Source: Bordetella ansorpii (GTDB lineage Bacteria > Pseudomonadota > Gammaproteobacteria > Burkholderiales > Burkholderiaceae_B). From it: a DNA stretch of 64,000 nucleotides. Positions 53,677-62,383 of this stretch are shown here, one piece after another. The stretch covers positions 868,001-932,000 of the forward strand of contig NZ_FKIF01000006.1 in NCBI RefSeq assembly GCF_900078705.1, in the 5' to 3' direction. The notes under the pieces were generated by a model. It saw only the letters and a program-made list of their open reading frames with translations, was not told the origin of the DNA and did no database searches. The position numbers were made by a program, and so were the translations under genes. The number at the start of each line of letters is the position of its first letter. Position 1 is the stretch's first letter.

Positions 53677-54372
53677 ATGAAAAAGAAGCTCACAGACGAA
53701 GAGTTCTTCGATGCGCTGACCCATCTGCTCCTGACGGAGGGGGTCAAAGGCCTGACCGTGGGTGAAATCGCCGCACGGCTGCACTGCTCGCGGCGGCGCC
53801 TCTACGACATTGCGCAGACGAAGGAAGAGATCTTCTGCGCCGTCGTGCAACGCTTTTTCGATAGCCTCCTGAGACAGGGCGAAGCACTGATCCACCGTGA
53901 ACAGGATTTGACGACAGCACTCGCTGCCTACCTGGACGTAGGCGTCCAGGCGGCTAGTCGCATCGGTGTCCAGTTCCTGAAGGACGTCGAAGATTCAGCA
54001 GTTGCCAGAGGTATCTTCGATCACTACCAGCAGGTCCGTACCCTTAGGCTATCCCAACTCATCGACGATGGGGTACACCAGGGTGTCTTCGCACCCTGCC
54101 ATGGGCTGGTCGTATCCGAACTCATTCTGGGAGCCGCACTAAGGCTGCGCCGCCCGGCATTCCTTGCCCAGGCCAATCTCACCCTTGAGGACGCATTCCA
54201 AGAGTTCTACCGGGTGCTGCTAGGTGGGCTACTGATCGACTCAGCCACACCAAAAGCGGCTCGTAGGGGCGTACGGGCAAGCCGAGCCACTTCGCAGCGC
54301 ACCGTCACAAAGAAAGATACAGACCCTGATGAAGTCGGCACGATGCTAATTGCCGCCTGGAATCGCGGTTAG
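53677..54372 (+). CDS. TetR-family transcriptional regulator
   Basis: 231 residues from MKKKLTDEEFFDALTHLLLT at 53677, with AGGAG upstream; in-frame TTG codons within the operators are rejected. The HTH is VKGLTVGEIAARLHCSRRRL, YDIAQTKEEIFCAVVQRFF. The C-terminal effector domain is followed by a basic tail (KAARRGVRASRATSQRTVTK). It is divergent from the 12-gene operon and adjacent to the palindromic sites, so it is the probable local repressor, with a CoA ester or free acid as possible inducer. Confidence 0.9.
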   Translation: MKKKLTDEEFFDALTHLLLTEGVKGLTVGEIAARLHCSRRRLYDIAQTKEEIFCAVVQRFFDSLLRQGEALIHREQDLTTALAAYLDVGVQAASRIGVQFLKDVEDSAVARGIFDHYQQVRTLRLSQLIDDGVHQGVFAPCHGLVVSELILGAALRLRRPAFLAQANLTLEDAFQEFYRVLLGGLLIDSATPKAARRGVRASRATSQRTVTKKDTDPDEVGTMLIAAWNRG

Positions 54373-54477
54373 GGAAGGTCTGCACAACACCCGCTGCGAC
54401 AAGCGCCGGCACGTGATGTTTCAAGACCTGCACGTTTTCCTAGTGGTTGAAGCTGGCAGTACTATGGTTGCCTGCCC

Positions 54478-54655
54478 GCTTCAAGCGCCTGATGCGCGCT
54501 GCGCCCCGGCCGGAAGCCGTAGCTGTGCTCGCTGAAGGTCGGATCGATGAGCGGTTGCAGCACCTGCAGCAGGGCCTGCTGGATCAACCTGTCCACCACG
54601 GTGGGAATCCCCAATTCCCGCGTCCCTCCGCCCGGCTTGGGTACCCGGAATAGTG
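54478..54655 (-). mobile_element. group II intron reverse-transcriptase fragment
   Basis: In a frame different from parB, the minus strand encodes FRVPKPGGGTRELGIPTVVD, RLIQQALLQVLQPLIDPTFS and EHSYGFRPGRSAHQAL, which is the first reverse-transcriptase block of bacterial group II intron maturases. Both ends are missing: no catalytic YADD, no maturase domain, no intron RNA ends. It is a relic fused to the 3' end of parB at the border to cargo 2. Confidence 0.85.
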
Positions 54656-56676
54656 GCGGCTTCTTCCGCGCCGTTCTGCTGCGCAACCTGCGGGCTTTCC
54701 TCGGGTACGTCTGCCTTCGTGAAGATGGTAGGCATCCAGCCGGTGCCCTTCGCCAGCCGCTCGGCCTCGCTGGCAATGTCGGCCTTCTTGAGCTTTGCCA
54801 GCCGGTGGACGCTCTCGGGCGCGAACTCGCCCACGGCTTGCAAAACCGCCGCCTTCGCAACGTGCTTGAAATAGCCTTCCGCCGTGGGTTGCCACCATAC
54901 GGCCATGTCGAGGCCCACGGCCTGCGCCAGTTCCGCGCCGGGCTGCTGCGCCGTGCCGCGCGGCGTCACCACGTCCACCGTCGAAGCCACGCACACGGCC
55001 AGCAGCTTGACCAACTCGCCTTGCTCCATCGCCAGCAGCGCGACGAACAGTGCGGCGCTGTCCTCGGGCAACTTGCCGCCCCACGCCTGCTGCAATTCGC
55101 GGAGCGCTACGGCGGCGGGTGACTCGGGCCAGTCCGGTGCCATGCCTTCCAGCCGGTCTTGAATTTTCAGGCTCACGCCCAGCGGAATATCGTGGCCGTA
55201 GTAGCGGCCCTGCAAGACGGTCTGCACCATGCCATGCACCAGCACGGCCAGCGCCACATGTGGATGCTGGGCCACCTCGATTTGCAGCGCCGCCGTGCGG
55301 TGCGCGCTCAGGCGTTGGGCCAGCCGGTCGGAAATCGCTGCGGCCTTGGGCTGCTCGTCTTCCTCGCCTTCGTCATCGTTCGCGGCGTCCGGGTCGCTAA
55401 AGCCTTGGCGCAACTTCTCCAGCGTGCGAAGGGCTTTCGCCTCGGCCTCGCGCAGCAGCCCTCGATGAATCACGGCCTCGCCGTTGCGGTCGATGGTGAC
55501 GATGGCACCGGCTGCGGCCTTCACATTCGCGCCGTATCCCTGCAAGCCTTCTTCCAGTGCCTGCAACTGCTCGCCCAGGGCTTCGCCTTCCTCCTGCAAG
55601 GCATCGGCCTTGTCCTCGTCGTCGGCGTCCATCGCGGCATCCACCGCTTCGGCCACCTCCTGCATCTTGGCTTGCAGCTTCTCGATGCGCTGCGCTTCGC
55701 GCTTGTTGGGTTCGCGCCGCTCCCTCGGGGCGCGCTGGAAGGCGTGCAGGTCGGCATGGGTCATGCCCGGCGTGGCATCGGCCCAAGCCCAGCCCTCGGC
55801 CTTCACCTCGGCGGCGATGCCCGCCAGCTTGTCCTGTGCCAGCCGTTCCAGCAATGCAGCATCAGTCAGGTACACGCCCGCGTCATCCTCCGCGAACAGG
55901 TCGCGGCGGATACCGCCGCCCTCCTGCTCGTAGGCGTCCAGCCCGACGAAGCGCACCAACGGATGCCGGTAAGCGTCGATTTCCCGTTCGGTGAGGCGTT
56001 CGCGCAAATGCGAAGGGTGGCGTTGCCACTGCGGGGCGTCGTAGAAAGCGGCTTCCTGCGCCGCGTGGTCATCCGTTCCGGCCAGGGCCATCAGCTGGTC
56101 CAGGCTCACGGCGTCGGCCCGATAGTCGGCCATCAGGCGCGGGGAGACATTCGCCAGCTTCAAGCGGCGCTGCACGACCAGCGGCGTGACACTGAAATCC
56201 GCCGCAATGTCCTCGATGGGCCGGCCTTCGGCCACCAGTGTCGCGAAGGCTTCAAATTGGTCTGCCGGGTGCATGGCTTCACGCTGCACGTTCTCGGTGA
56301 GGCTGGCCGTGCGCGCAGTGCCATCGGCCACCTGCAGGCAAGGCACGTCCCAATCCTTGGCGATGCGGTGCTTCTTCGCCAGCAGCTTCAACGCGGCCAG
56401 CCTGCGCCCACCGGCCACCACCTCGTAATGCAGGCCATCGGCGGCGGGAATCACGATCAGGTTTTGCAGCAGGCCCACGCGCTGGATGGATGCGGCCAGT
56501 TCAGGGATGGACATGCGCGGGGTCTTGCGCACGTTGCGGCCCGTGCGGCGCAGCACCAGACGCGACAGCGGCACCAGGATCATGTACTTGCTCGGGTCGG
56601 CGGCTTGCAGCACGTTCGCGGCGCTGCTGGCTGCGGTGTTGACGGCGCGGGCTTCGGTGGTGGTAACGGCGTTCAT
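54481..56676 (-). CDS. parB: ParB/RepB-family partition protein with disrupted C-terminus
   Basis: A long ParB-like protein; start MNAVTTTEARAVNTAASSAA at 56676. The ParB/Srx-like core is evident: MILVPLSRLVLRRTGRNVRK, IPELAASIQRVGLLQNLIVI, YEVVAGGRRLAALKLLAKKH, TASLTENVQREAMHPADQFE and DIAADFSVTPLVVQRRLKLA (HTH). A Glu-rich helical region (EDKADALQEEGEALGEQLQA) follows. The last 60 or so residues, after QQNGAEEAA, are read out of frame through the intron fragment, so the native end is lost or replaced. The core is intact and may still function. Confidence 0.82.
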   Translation of the reverse strand: MNAVTTTEARAVNTAASSAANVLQAADPSKYMILVPLSRLVLRRTGRNVRKTPRMSIPELAASIQRVGLLQNLIVIPAADGLHYEVVAGGRRLAALKLLAKKHRIAKDWDVPCLQVADGTARTASLTENVQREAMHPADQFEAFATLVAEGRPIEDIAADFSVTPLVVQRRLKLANVSPRLMADYRADAVSLDQLMALAGTDDHAAQEAAFYDAPQWQRHPSHLRERLTEREIDAYRHPLVRFVGLDAYEQEGGGIRRDLFAEDDAGVYLTDAALLERLAQDKLAGIAAEVKAEGWAWADATPGMTHADLHAFQRAPRERREPNKREAQRIEKLQAKMQEVAEAVDAAMDADDEDKADALQEEGEALGEQLQALEEGLQGYGANVKAAAGAIVTIDRNGEAVIHRGLLREAEAKALRTLEKLRQGFSDPDAANDDEGEEDEQPKAAAISDRLAQRLSAHRTAALQIEVAQHPHVALAVLVHGMVQTVLQGRYYGHDIPLGVSLKIQDRLEGMAPDWPESPAAVALRELQQAWGGKLPEDSAALFVALLAMEQGELVKLLAVCVASTVDVVTPRGTAQQPGAELAQAVGLDMAVWWQPTAEGYFKHVAKAAVLQAVGEFAPESVHRLAKLKKADIASEAERLAKGTGWMPTIFTKADVPEESPQVAQQNGAEEAATIPGTQAGRRDAGIGDSHRGGQVDPAGPAAGAATAHRSDLQRAQLRLPAGAQRASGA

Positions 56677-56741
56677 GGCGAATCTCCAATCAAGTGAAAC
56701 AAGGGAATGGAGGGGAACCGCCCCTCCGGCGGGGGAACGGT

Positions 56742-57566
56742 TCAGGCCTTGAGGGCGCGCATGCCATCGGCCAGCAGCCACAGGGCGCGATTCAGGCGAA
56801 TGTCGGAATCAATGCCCTGCACGGGGCGGGTTTGCTGCCTGCGGCCATTGGCGGCGCGGCCATGCAATCCGCCCTTGGTCAGGTTCTCCTGCGTGCGGTT
56901 AAACACGCTCCACAAGTCGGGGCGGCGATCCTCGAAGCGGCGCGGCATCAGGATTTGCGATTCCGTGACGGGCGCGGGCTTGTTCGGGTCGTCGTACTTC
57001 AAAGCCAGCGCGGCACGGGCGAACACTTCGGATTCGCCATCGTCCAAGGTGATGCCGCGCATCAGGTCGCGGGACTCCTGCACCCGGTCAAAGCCGCGCA
57101 GAACCTCGAAGGCGCCTTCGATGACTTGGCCCGCCACGTCGCCTTTGTGAGGCACGCGCACATCGGCAAAGGTGTCGCCGCACACCAGCCCATTGGCGCA
57201 GATAAATCTGAATTGCCCGGCCAGCATCTGATAGCTGCTGGTGCCATCGTGCGAGTTCAGCAGCACGATTTCGTTAGCTTCCGCGCCGTTGATCTGGCTG
57301 GCGTGGCGTAGGCGCAGCAGGTGTTTCGTGTGTTCGCGCCGCCTCTCGTTGCGTACACGGGTCTGGCACACCATGAAGGGCTGGAAGCCTTCTTTGCGAA
57401 GCTCAGTCAAAACCGTAGCCGTGGGGATGTAGCTGTATCGCTCCGAACGGCTCTCATGCGGGGAGTCCGCGAAGATGGACGGGGCCACGCGCCGGATTTG
57501 GTCATCCGACAGGGGATAGTCGGAACGCAGTGCGGGGGAATGGTTTGCGAAACGGGATGCGAGCAT
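56742..57566 (-). CDS. DUF932-family protein
   Basis: 274 residues from MLASRFANHSPALRSDYPLS. YSYIPTATVLTELRKEGFQP, EIVLLNSHDGTSSYQMLAGQ, FRFICANGLVCGDTFADVRV and a late GRRQQTRPVQGIDSDIRLNR are the DUF932 signature (phage/plasmid-related protein, unknown role). AGGAGAAAG lies before the ATG. It is upstream of parB in the same direction with a 65-bp gap. Confidence 0.9.
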   Translation of the reverse strand: MLASRFANHSPALRSDYPLSDDQIRRVAPSIFADSPHESRSERYSYIPTATVLTELRKEGFQPFMVCQTRVRNERRREHTKHLLRLRHASQINGAEANEIVLLNSHDGTSSYQMLAGQFRFICANGLVCGDTFADVRVPHKGDVAGQVIEGAFEVLRGFDRVQESRDLMRGITLDDGESEVFARAALALKYDDPNKPAPVTESQILMPRRFEDRRPDLWSVFNRTQENLTKGGLHGRAANGRRQQTRPVQGIDSDIRLNRALWLLADGMRALKA

Positions 57567-57894
57567 GTCTTTCTCCTGACTTGGCTGTTGAAGAAACACC
57601 GGATTCCTAGATTCGGAGCCCAGCCTTTCGGCTGTTCGGTGCAGTCGGCACGAGGAACCCGGTTGGCCCTGTTGCCACCGTCTTTCCTGAGTTCATCGCC
57701 CGCGACGGTCAGGAGCGCGCGGACGGGGGCCGTCAAGGAGACAAGCGCAGGGTTGGTGCGGCCCGCAGGCGCAGCCGAGGACACGGCCCTGCGCGCCTTG
57801 ACGGCACACGGCCGCGGGCTACAGTCGCGGACAAGGTGATGAGTCAGGGAAGACGGCTGGACAAGGCAACGGCCCCTCAACACGCCGACCGCAC
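57567..57894. other. non-coding gap upstream of DUF932
   Basis: No gene seen. Contains a rightward TTGACGGC motif near 57799 that recurs in the 46-bp repeats at 58854 and 59541, and the DUF932 leader. Confidence 0.4.
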
Positions 57895-58024
57895 GGCAAG
57901 CGAAGCGCGCAGGCCCGAAGCTGGAAGCCGGGCCGGAGGCGTCAGCCGACCGGAGGGAGGGGACGATGGAAGCCCGTCAGGGGCGAAACCCCGCAGGGGG
58001 TTCGATGCGCAGCACGACAGCGCG
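57895..58024 (+). repeat. about 130-bp direct repeat, copy A
   Basis: Highly similar, without large gaps, to 59624-59754 on the same strand. Both begin with the 18-mer GGCAAGCGAAGCGCGCAG (one change in copy B), pass GCCGGGCCGGAGGCGTCAGC and GGGGCGAAACCCCGCAGGGG, and end TTCGATGCGCAGCACGACAG. Several short stems are possible (GGGG-CGAAA-CCCC). It ends about 100 bp before the small rightward gene at 58121. Confidence 0.75.
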
Positions 58025-58120
58025 ACCGGCCATCTCCCAGGTGGCCGGGGACGTCCACATGACTTCAACGAAATCCCCTTGGACTGCTACTCGCCCAGCC
58101 ATCGGCACAATGGCAATGAC

Positions 58121-58342
58121 ATGGACATACGAGCCCTACAAGACGATGAACTGATGGCCCAGGCCCGAGACTGGCGGCAACGGGCACTGCGCGGAGAAAA
58201 AAACGCACGCGGCTTTGCGCACGAACTGGAATGCGAAGTGCGTCGGCGCTTCCCCAAGAACGACAGGCCCTTGACGCTGCCGCCCGTGCGCCTGCTGGGC
58301 ACGGTGTCGCAGCCTATCCAGCGTCGATGGAAGCCCTGGTGA
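58121..58342 (+). CDS. small conserved hypothetical protein
   Basis: 73 residues from MDIRALQDDELMAQARDWRQ. The segment RGEKNARGFAHELECEVRRR is rich in charged residues and helical. It ends VRLLGTVSQPIQRRWKPW. No known domain recognised. Its conserved-looking start and position after repeat copy A suggest a real short gene of the ICE. Confidence 0.6.
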   Translation: MDIRALQDDELMAQARDWRQRALRGEKNARGFAHELECEVRRRFPKNDRPLTLPPVRLLGTVSQPIQRRWKPW

Positions 58343-58389
58343 ACGCCCAGGGGGAGTAGAGAAAAGGGGCGTGGCGCCCCTTGACAGAA

Positions 58390-58740
58390 TCAGAAGACGA
58401 TCCGCCCCGCCAGCCGCGCATCCCGCGCATAGGCACTCAGCCGCTTCTCGGCACGAAAGTGCAGATCGCGCTCGATCGGCAACCCCAGCCGCCCGCGCAC
58501 GGTCGCCAGTTCCTGCAGGCTGACCCAGCCCAGCTCGGGCATCCCCAGGCCCAGATCGCACAGACCGAAAGCATGGTCGTGATCGTCCGGGTCGATCTCG
58601 GTCAGCAGCCAGGTCGCGCCGGCATCCGGTGTGAACAGCTTGAGCACAGGGGCCGGATCAAAGTCCGACGTTTCGGTGGATTGCCGGCCGTTGGCCAGCA
58701 GCAGCGCACGCTGCTCGTCGGTGATGAATGCGCAGTTCAT
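58390..58740 (-). CDS. DUF2958-family protein, copy 2
   Basis: 116 residues from MNCAFITDEQRALLLANGRQ. Paralogue of 37515-37862: VLKLFTPDAGATWLLTEIDP and LCDLGLGMPELGWVSLQELA. The leader (about 58,758-58,899) is repeated before the neighbouring Cys-rich gene, so both may be under the same control. Confidence 0.85.
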   Translation of the reverse strand: MNCAFITDEQRALLLANGRQSTETSDFDPAPVLKLFTPDAGATWLLTEIDPDDHDHAFGLCDLGLGMPELGWVSLQELATVRGRLGLPIERDLHFRAEKRLSAYARDARLAGRIVF

Positions 58741-58853
58741 GGTGAACTCCTGAAGGATGCCGGGCGGAATTGCCCAGCCCTTCCGGGGCACGGCGCAGCG
58801 CAAGCAGTCAAGGGTCATCGACGGCCGCAGGCCGCAAGCGCCATCGGCGCGCA

Positions 58854-58899
58854 GCCCTTGACGGCGAGCACGCCGTGGCACGATGAAGGAAACAGCAAG
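58854..58899 (-). repeat. 46-bp leader repeat, copy 1
   Basis: About five differences from 59541-59586. Weaker similarity extends to the start of each downstream leftward gene (GGGCGGAATTGCCC shared near 58,762 and 59,444), so the repeat unit is a gene leader of roughly 140 bp. A shared promoter or regulator site is likely. Confidence 0.65.
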
Positions 58900-59033
58900 C
58901 CGCCCCTCCAACGAAGGCACGGACTGGCAAGCGAAGCGCGCAGCGCCACAGGCGCGGAGAAACCCGCACCGGGCGCAGCAGAAAAAATGCGCCGCCCCCG
59001 CAAGGACGACGCACCGAAGGCTGCGCAGCGCGA

Positions 59034-59426
59034 TCAGTTCGCCGCCGGCACCGTCATCGACTGCAACTGCTCGATCACGCCAGGCTCAACGAACACGCAA
59101 GCCTGCTCGTCCGCGATCGGCACGTTGAACAACTGCGCGAACACCGTGCGTCGCAGATGGGCCAGCCGGCCCGTCCGGTATACCTGTTCGGGCTTCATGC
59201 GCCCGCCGGCCTGCGAGCCGCTGCGCTGCGGATCGCATTCGACCAGCGCGACAAAGCCATCGTCGGACAGCTTCTGATGCTCGGGGCACAGACCCCAGCC
59301 CGTCTTCGTATGGCGCTCCATGCTGGCGCGCAGGCGCTTGTCCAGCAGGATGGTGCCGGTATCGAACGCCGTGCCGCAAACGAGGCAAACGTGCTGTTCG
59401 AGGGAAACGTGTGATTTATCGTTCAT
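59034..59426 (-). CDS. Cys-rich conserved hypothetical protein (putative zinc site)
   Basis: 130 residues from MNDKSHVSLEQHVCLVCGTA. Cys-x-x-Cys (CLVC) and a later GLCPEHQ (Cys-x-x-His) could bind one zinc. The C-terminal half (VYRTGRLAHLRRTVFAQLFN) has no recognised domain. Found here as part of the small-gene region of the ICE; function unknown. Confidence 0.72.
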   Translation of the reverse strand: MNDKSHVSLEQHVCLVCGTAFDTGTILLDKRLRASMERHTKTGWGLCPEHQKLSDDGFVALVECDPQRSGSQAGGRMKPEQVYRTGRLAHLRRTVFAQLFNVPIADEQACVFVEPGVIEQLQSMTVPAAN

Positions 59427-59540
59427 GACGATCTCCGGTTGCACGGGCGGAATTGCCCGGAACCGTCGCCCCCACGGCGTAGCGCAGCAGTCAGGGGTCG
59501 CAGACGGCCGCCAGGACGCAAGCGCGCACAAGCGCGCGCC

Positions 59541-59586
59541 GCCCTTGACGGCGAGAACGCCGTGATACGGTGAAGGGAACAGCAAG
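59541..59586 (-). repeat. 46-bp leader repeat, copy 2
   Basis: Partner of 58854-58899, at a similar distance upstream of the Cys-rich gene (59426) as copy 1 is from DUF2958 copy 2 (58740). Confidence 0.65.
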
Positions 59587-59623
59587 ACCGCTCACACCCG
59601 CCCACTGCAAACACCCACCTTTA

Positions 59624-59754
59624 GGCAAGCGCAGCGCGCAGGCCCGGATCAGCGAGCCGGGCCGGAGGCGTCAGCCGAGTGAAGCGAGGGAACGATGAAA
59701 GCCCGAATGGGGCGAAACCCCGCAGGGGATTCGATGCGCAGCACGACAGCGCGA
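59624..59754 (+). repeat. about 130-bp direct repeat, copy B
   Basis: Partner of 57895-58024. It fills most of the 366-bp gap between the Cys-rich gene and the nuclease gene. No open frame inside is convincing. Confidence 0.75.
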
Positions 59755-59792
59755 CGACGGCACGCCGGGACGCCCGAATGCGAGGAACAGAA

Positions 59793-60857
59793 CTACTCGC
59801 TGTCCGTCTTGCGCTGCTCGATTTGCAACCGCGCCCGCTCGGTCGCCTGCTGCAACCGCTCGCCCAGCACGGCGCGCGGTGGCAAGCTGGTCAGGTACTC
59901 GGCCACGTGGATGCCCGACTTGTCCAGTTCCAGCAGCTCGATCTGCTCGGACTTCTTGCCGGTGCAGAGGATGATCCCCAGCGGTGAGGCTTCTTCGGAC
60001 TCCCGCTCGTGCAGGTCGAGCCAGCGCAGGTACAGCTCCATCTGCCCCTTGTAAGCGGCCTTGAACTCGCCGACTTTCAACTCCACTGCCACCAGCCGCC
60101 GCAGCTTGCGGTTGTAGAACAGCAGGTCGAGGTGAAAGTCGTCGCCGTCGATCTGGATGCGCTTCTGACGGGCAACGAACGTGAAGCCCACGCCCAGCTC
60201 CAGCAGGAAGGATTCCATTTCGCGGATGATCGCGGCCTCCAAGTCGCCTTCCTGCCAGGTGTCTCGCAGGCCCAGGAAATCGAGGATGTACGGGTCTCGC
60301 ATGACCAGAGCGGGCGACATGCGCTGCGCATCGCGCATCCTCGCCAGCTCTTGCGCAATCGTCTCGTCCGGCTTTTGAGATAGCGCCGTGCGCTCGTACA
60401 GCATCGAGTCGATGCGCTCGCGCAGCGTCCGCACGCTCCAGCGCTCGATGTTGGCCATCTGTGCGTAGTAGTCTCGCTGGAGCGGGTCTTTCAGCGGCAG
60501 CAAGGCCACGAAATGCGACCAGCTCAATTGTCGTGACAGCGTCACGACAATTGGCTCGTCCGTGTAGGTAGCCGCGAACTGCACCATCCGGCGCAGGTTC
60601 TTGTCCGCGAAGCTGCGGCCGTAGTCCTGCACAAGCTGCGCAGCCAAGGTCGGCAGGATCTCATCACCGTATCCGGCCCGCTGACCAGCCAGCACTTCCG
60701 TGTGGATGCGCTGGCCGATGCGCCAAAACAGCAAGGTCAGCTCGGCGTTGACCGCTGACGCGGCGCGCTGCCGCGCCGCGTCGATCAGTACTCGAATGTC
60801 GCCCAGCAGCGTGGCTGGTGCCACAGATGACGCCACGGCTGCTTTGCGCCTGTTCAT
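59793..60857 (-). CDS. DUF1016 / PDDEXK nuclease-domain protein (YhcG-like)
   Basis: 354 residues. The N-terminal DUF1016 part (LLFWRIGQRIHTEVLAGQRA, YGRSFADKNLRRMVQFAATY, LSWSHFVALLPLKDPLQRDY) precedes the PDDEXK core: DDFHLDLLFYNRKLRRLVAV then ELKVGEF (Asp and Glu-x-Lys of the nuclease site), with FKAAYKGQMELYLRWLDLHE after. The family occurs in mobile elements and defence-related loci. The start overlaps the integrase stop by 4 bp, so nuclease and integrase are coupled. Confidence 0.92.
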   Translation of the reverse strand: MNRRKAAVASSVAPATLLGDIRVLIDAARQRAASAVNAELTLLFWRIGQRIHTEVLAGQRAGYGDEILPTLAAQLVQDYGRSFADKNLRRMVQFAATYTDEPIVVTLSRQLSWSHFVALLPLKDPLQRDYYAQMANIERWSVRTLRERIDSMLYERTALSQKPDETIAQELARMRDAQRMSPALVMRDPYILDFLGLRDTWQEGDLEAAIIREMESFLLELGVGFTFVARQKRIQIDGDDFHLDLLFYNRKLRRLVAVELKVGEFKAAYKGQMELYLRWLDLHERESEEASPLGIILCTGKKSEQIELLELDKSGIHVAEYLTSLPPRAVLGERLQQATERARLQIEQRKTDSE

Positions 60858-62206
60858 GCCGTGACCTCCTTCTGGTCCTGCATCAGATTCGGCGCAGCCC
60901 GCTTGGAATCAGGCGGCACGGCGCGCGTGGCGGCTTTGCGATGCCGGAATGGACGGTAGTTACCCAGGCTGGTGCGGGTCTTGTCGTCGTCCGTGACCAC
61001 AGGAGACGGCTTCGGCAGCGCAGCCGGCGCATGGCCGTCGATGGCGCCCCGGCGTAGGGTGGCCACTTTCTCGGCAGCGGCACGCACCGGGTCATCCTCT
61101 GCATGGACATACGCCATGAACTGCGTGACGGTCTTGTGCGCAGTCAGCGCCATGCCGACCTTGATGGGGATACCGGAGTTGGCAATGTCGGTCGCCGCAC
61201 GATGACGGATGCCGTGTGTTCCGACATGCGCTACCTCTGCGCGGCCTAAGATGCGCTTCCAGCCGTTGTAGTACGTGCTCTCGGGCAATGGCTTCTTGGC
61301 ATCAAAGATGGCTGGACACACGTAAGGCGAGTTGTCGATGCGGGGCGCATTGCGCAGCAACTGGTACGCCGCCTCGCTCATCGGCTTGGACATATCGCCC
61401 GTCTTGCTGTCAGACCAGACGACCCGGCGATTCTCGAAATCCACCCAAGCCCATTCGAGCGTGCGGATTTCGGTCATCCGCGCGGAAAACTCGAATTGCA
61501 GGCGAACCGCCAGCGTCACGGTCGGATGCTCCAACCCCAGGGCATCCGCACGGTCGAGGTAAGCATAGAGCCGCCCCAGTTCCTCGTTGTTGATATACCG
61601 CGTCTCGCCGTCCTCGCGGTACTTGGGGACGTGTCGGCATGGATTGGAGCCGTCAGGCCGGTAGCCCCACACCTCGGCCATGTTGAACATCTTGCGCAAA
61701 CAGGCCAGAACCCGATTGGCCGTAACGCCGATCTTTGCCTTGTCCTTCATCAGCGTGGTGATGTGCGCCCGCGTTACGTCCGGCACCTTGAGCTTGCCCA
61801 GGGTAGGCAGGATGTGGCGGTCGATGTAGCCCTGGTAGGAATCGACCGTCCGGGGCTTGTTGCGCGGCTTGGAGTATTCCTCGATGAACTGCCCGCACAG
61901 TTCCTTGACCGTCGGGGCCATGCGGGCAGCCAGCTTGGCGGCGCTGGGGTCGTCGCCCTTGCGCACGTCGGCCAGCCAGTCCTGTGCGATCGACCGCGCT
62001 TGCTCGACGGTCAGCTCGCCGAACTGGCCGATCTTCGGCTTGCGGCGCTCGCCCCAGTTCGTGCGGTACTGGAGCATGAAGACCTTGCGGCCGTGGGCGG
62101 TGACTTTGCAGAGAAAGCCGGGGACAATGGTATCCCGCAGTTCGTAATCCTTGCCGGTGACTTCTGCCGTATCGACAGCGGATTTGGTGAGTTTGATCTT
62201 AGCCAT
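60854..62206 (-). CDS. int: tyrosine recombinase, ICE integrase
   Basis: 450 residues from MAKIKLTKSAVDTAEVTGKD, with a strong AGGAGG 4 nt upstream. The N-terminal arm-binding domain (P4/DUF4102-like) covers about residues 1-90, the core-binding domain about 100-190. Catalytic residues are in order: Arg243 (SARMTEIRTLEW), Lys268, His331 and Arg334 (GTHGIRHRAA), His357 (LTAHKTV) and Tyr366 (FMAYVHAE). A basic tail follows. It directs integration at the tRNA-Leu fragment 180 bp upstream. Confidence 0.93.
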   Translation of the reverse strand: MAKIKLTKSAVDTAEVTGKDYELRDTIVPGFLCKVTAHGRKVFMLQYRTNWGERRKPKIGQFGELTVEQARSIAQDWLADVRKGDDPSAAKLAARMAPTVKELCGQFIEEYSKPRNKPRTVDSYQGYIDRHILPTLGKLKVPDVTRAHITTLMKDKAKIGVTANRVLACLRKMFNMAEVWGYRPDGSNPCRHVPKYREDGETRYINNEELGRLYAYLDRADALGLEHPTVTLAVRLQFEFSARMTEIRTLEWAWVDFENRRVVWSDSKTGDMSKPMSEAAYQLLRNAPRIDNSPYVCPAIFDAKKPLPESTYYNGWKRILGRAEVAHVGTHGIRHRAATDIANSGIPIKVGMALTAHKTVTQFMAYVHAEDDPVRAAAEKVATLRRGAIDGHAPAALPKPSPVVTDDDKTRTSLGNYRPFRHRKAATRAVPPDSKRAAPNLMQDQKEVTA

Positions 62207-62217
62207 GACGCCTCCTA

Positions 62218-62231
62218 GTTCGAGATCGAAC
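62218..62231. promoter_or_regulatory. palindrome in the integrase leader
   Basis: GTTCGA-GA-TCGAAC lies directly upstream of the integrase AGGAGG. Site and symmetry suit an operator controlling int. Confidence 0.5.
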
Positions 62232-62383
62232 GCAGGAACCAGCCAGGAGCCACGGCATCAGAATGTCTGCCGCAATCGGTCTGGTCTAGGCGTAAGGCTA
62301 AACGGGACTAGCCTCTTGGAAAACCAAGCGCAGCAAGGCTCTGCGGGTTCCAGCGTGGTCTCATGCTAGTCTCGGGACTCAAT

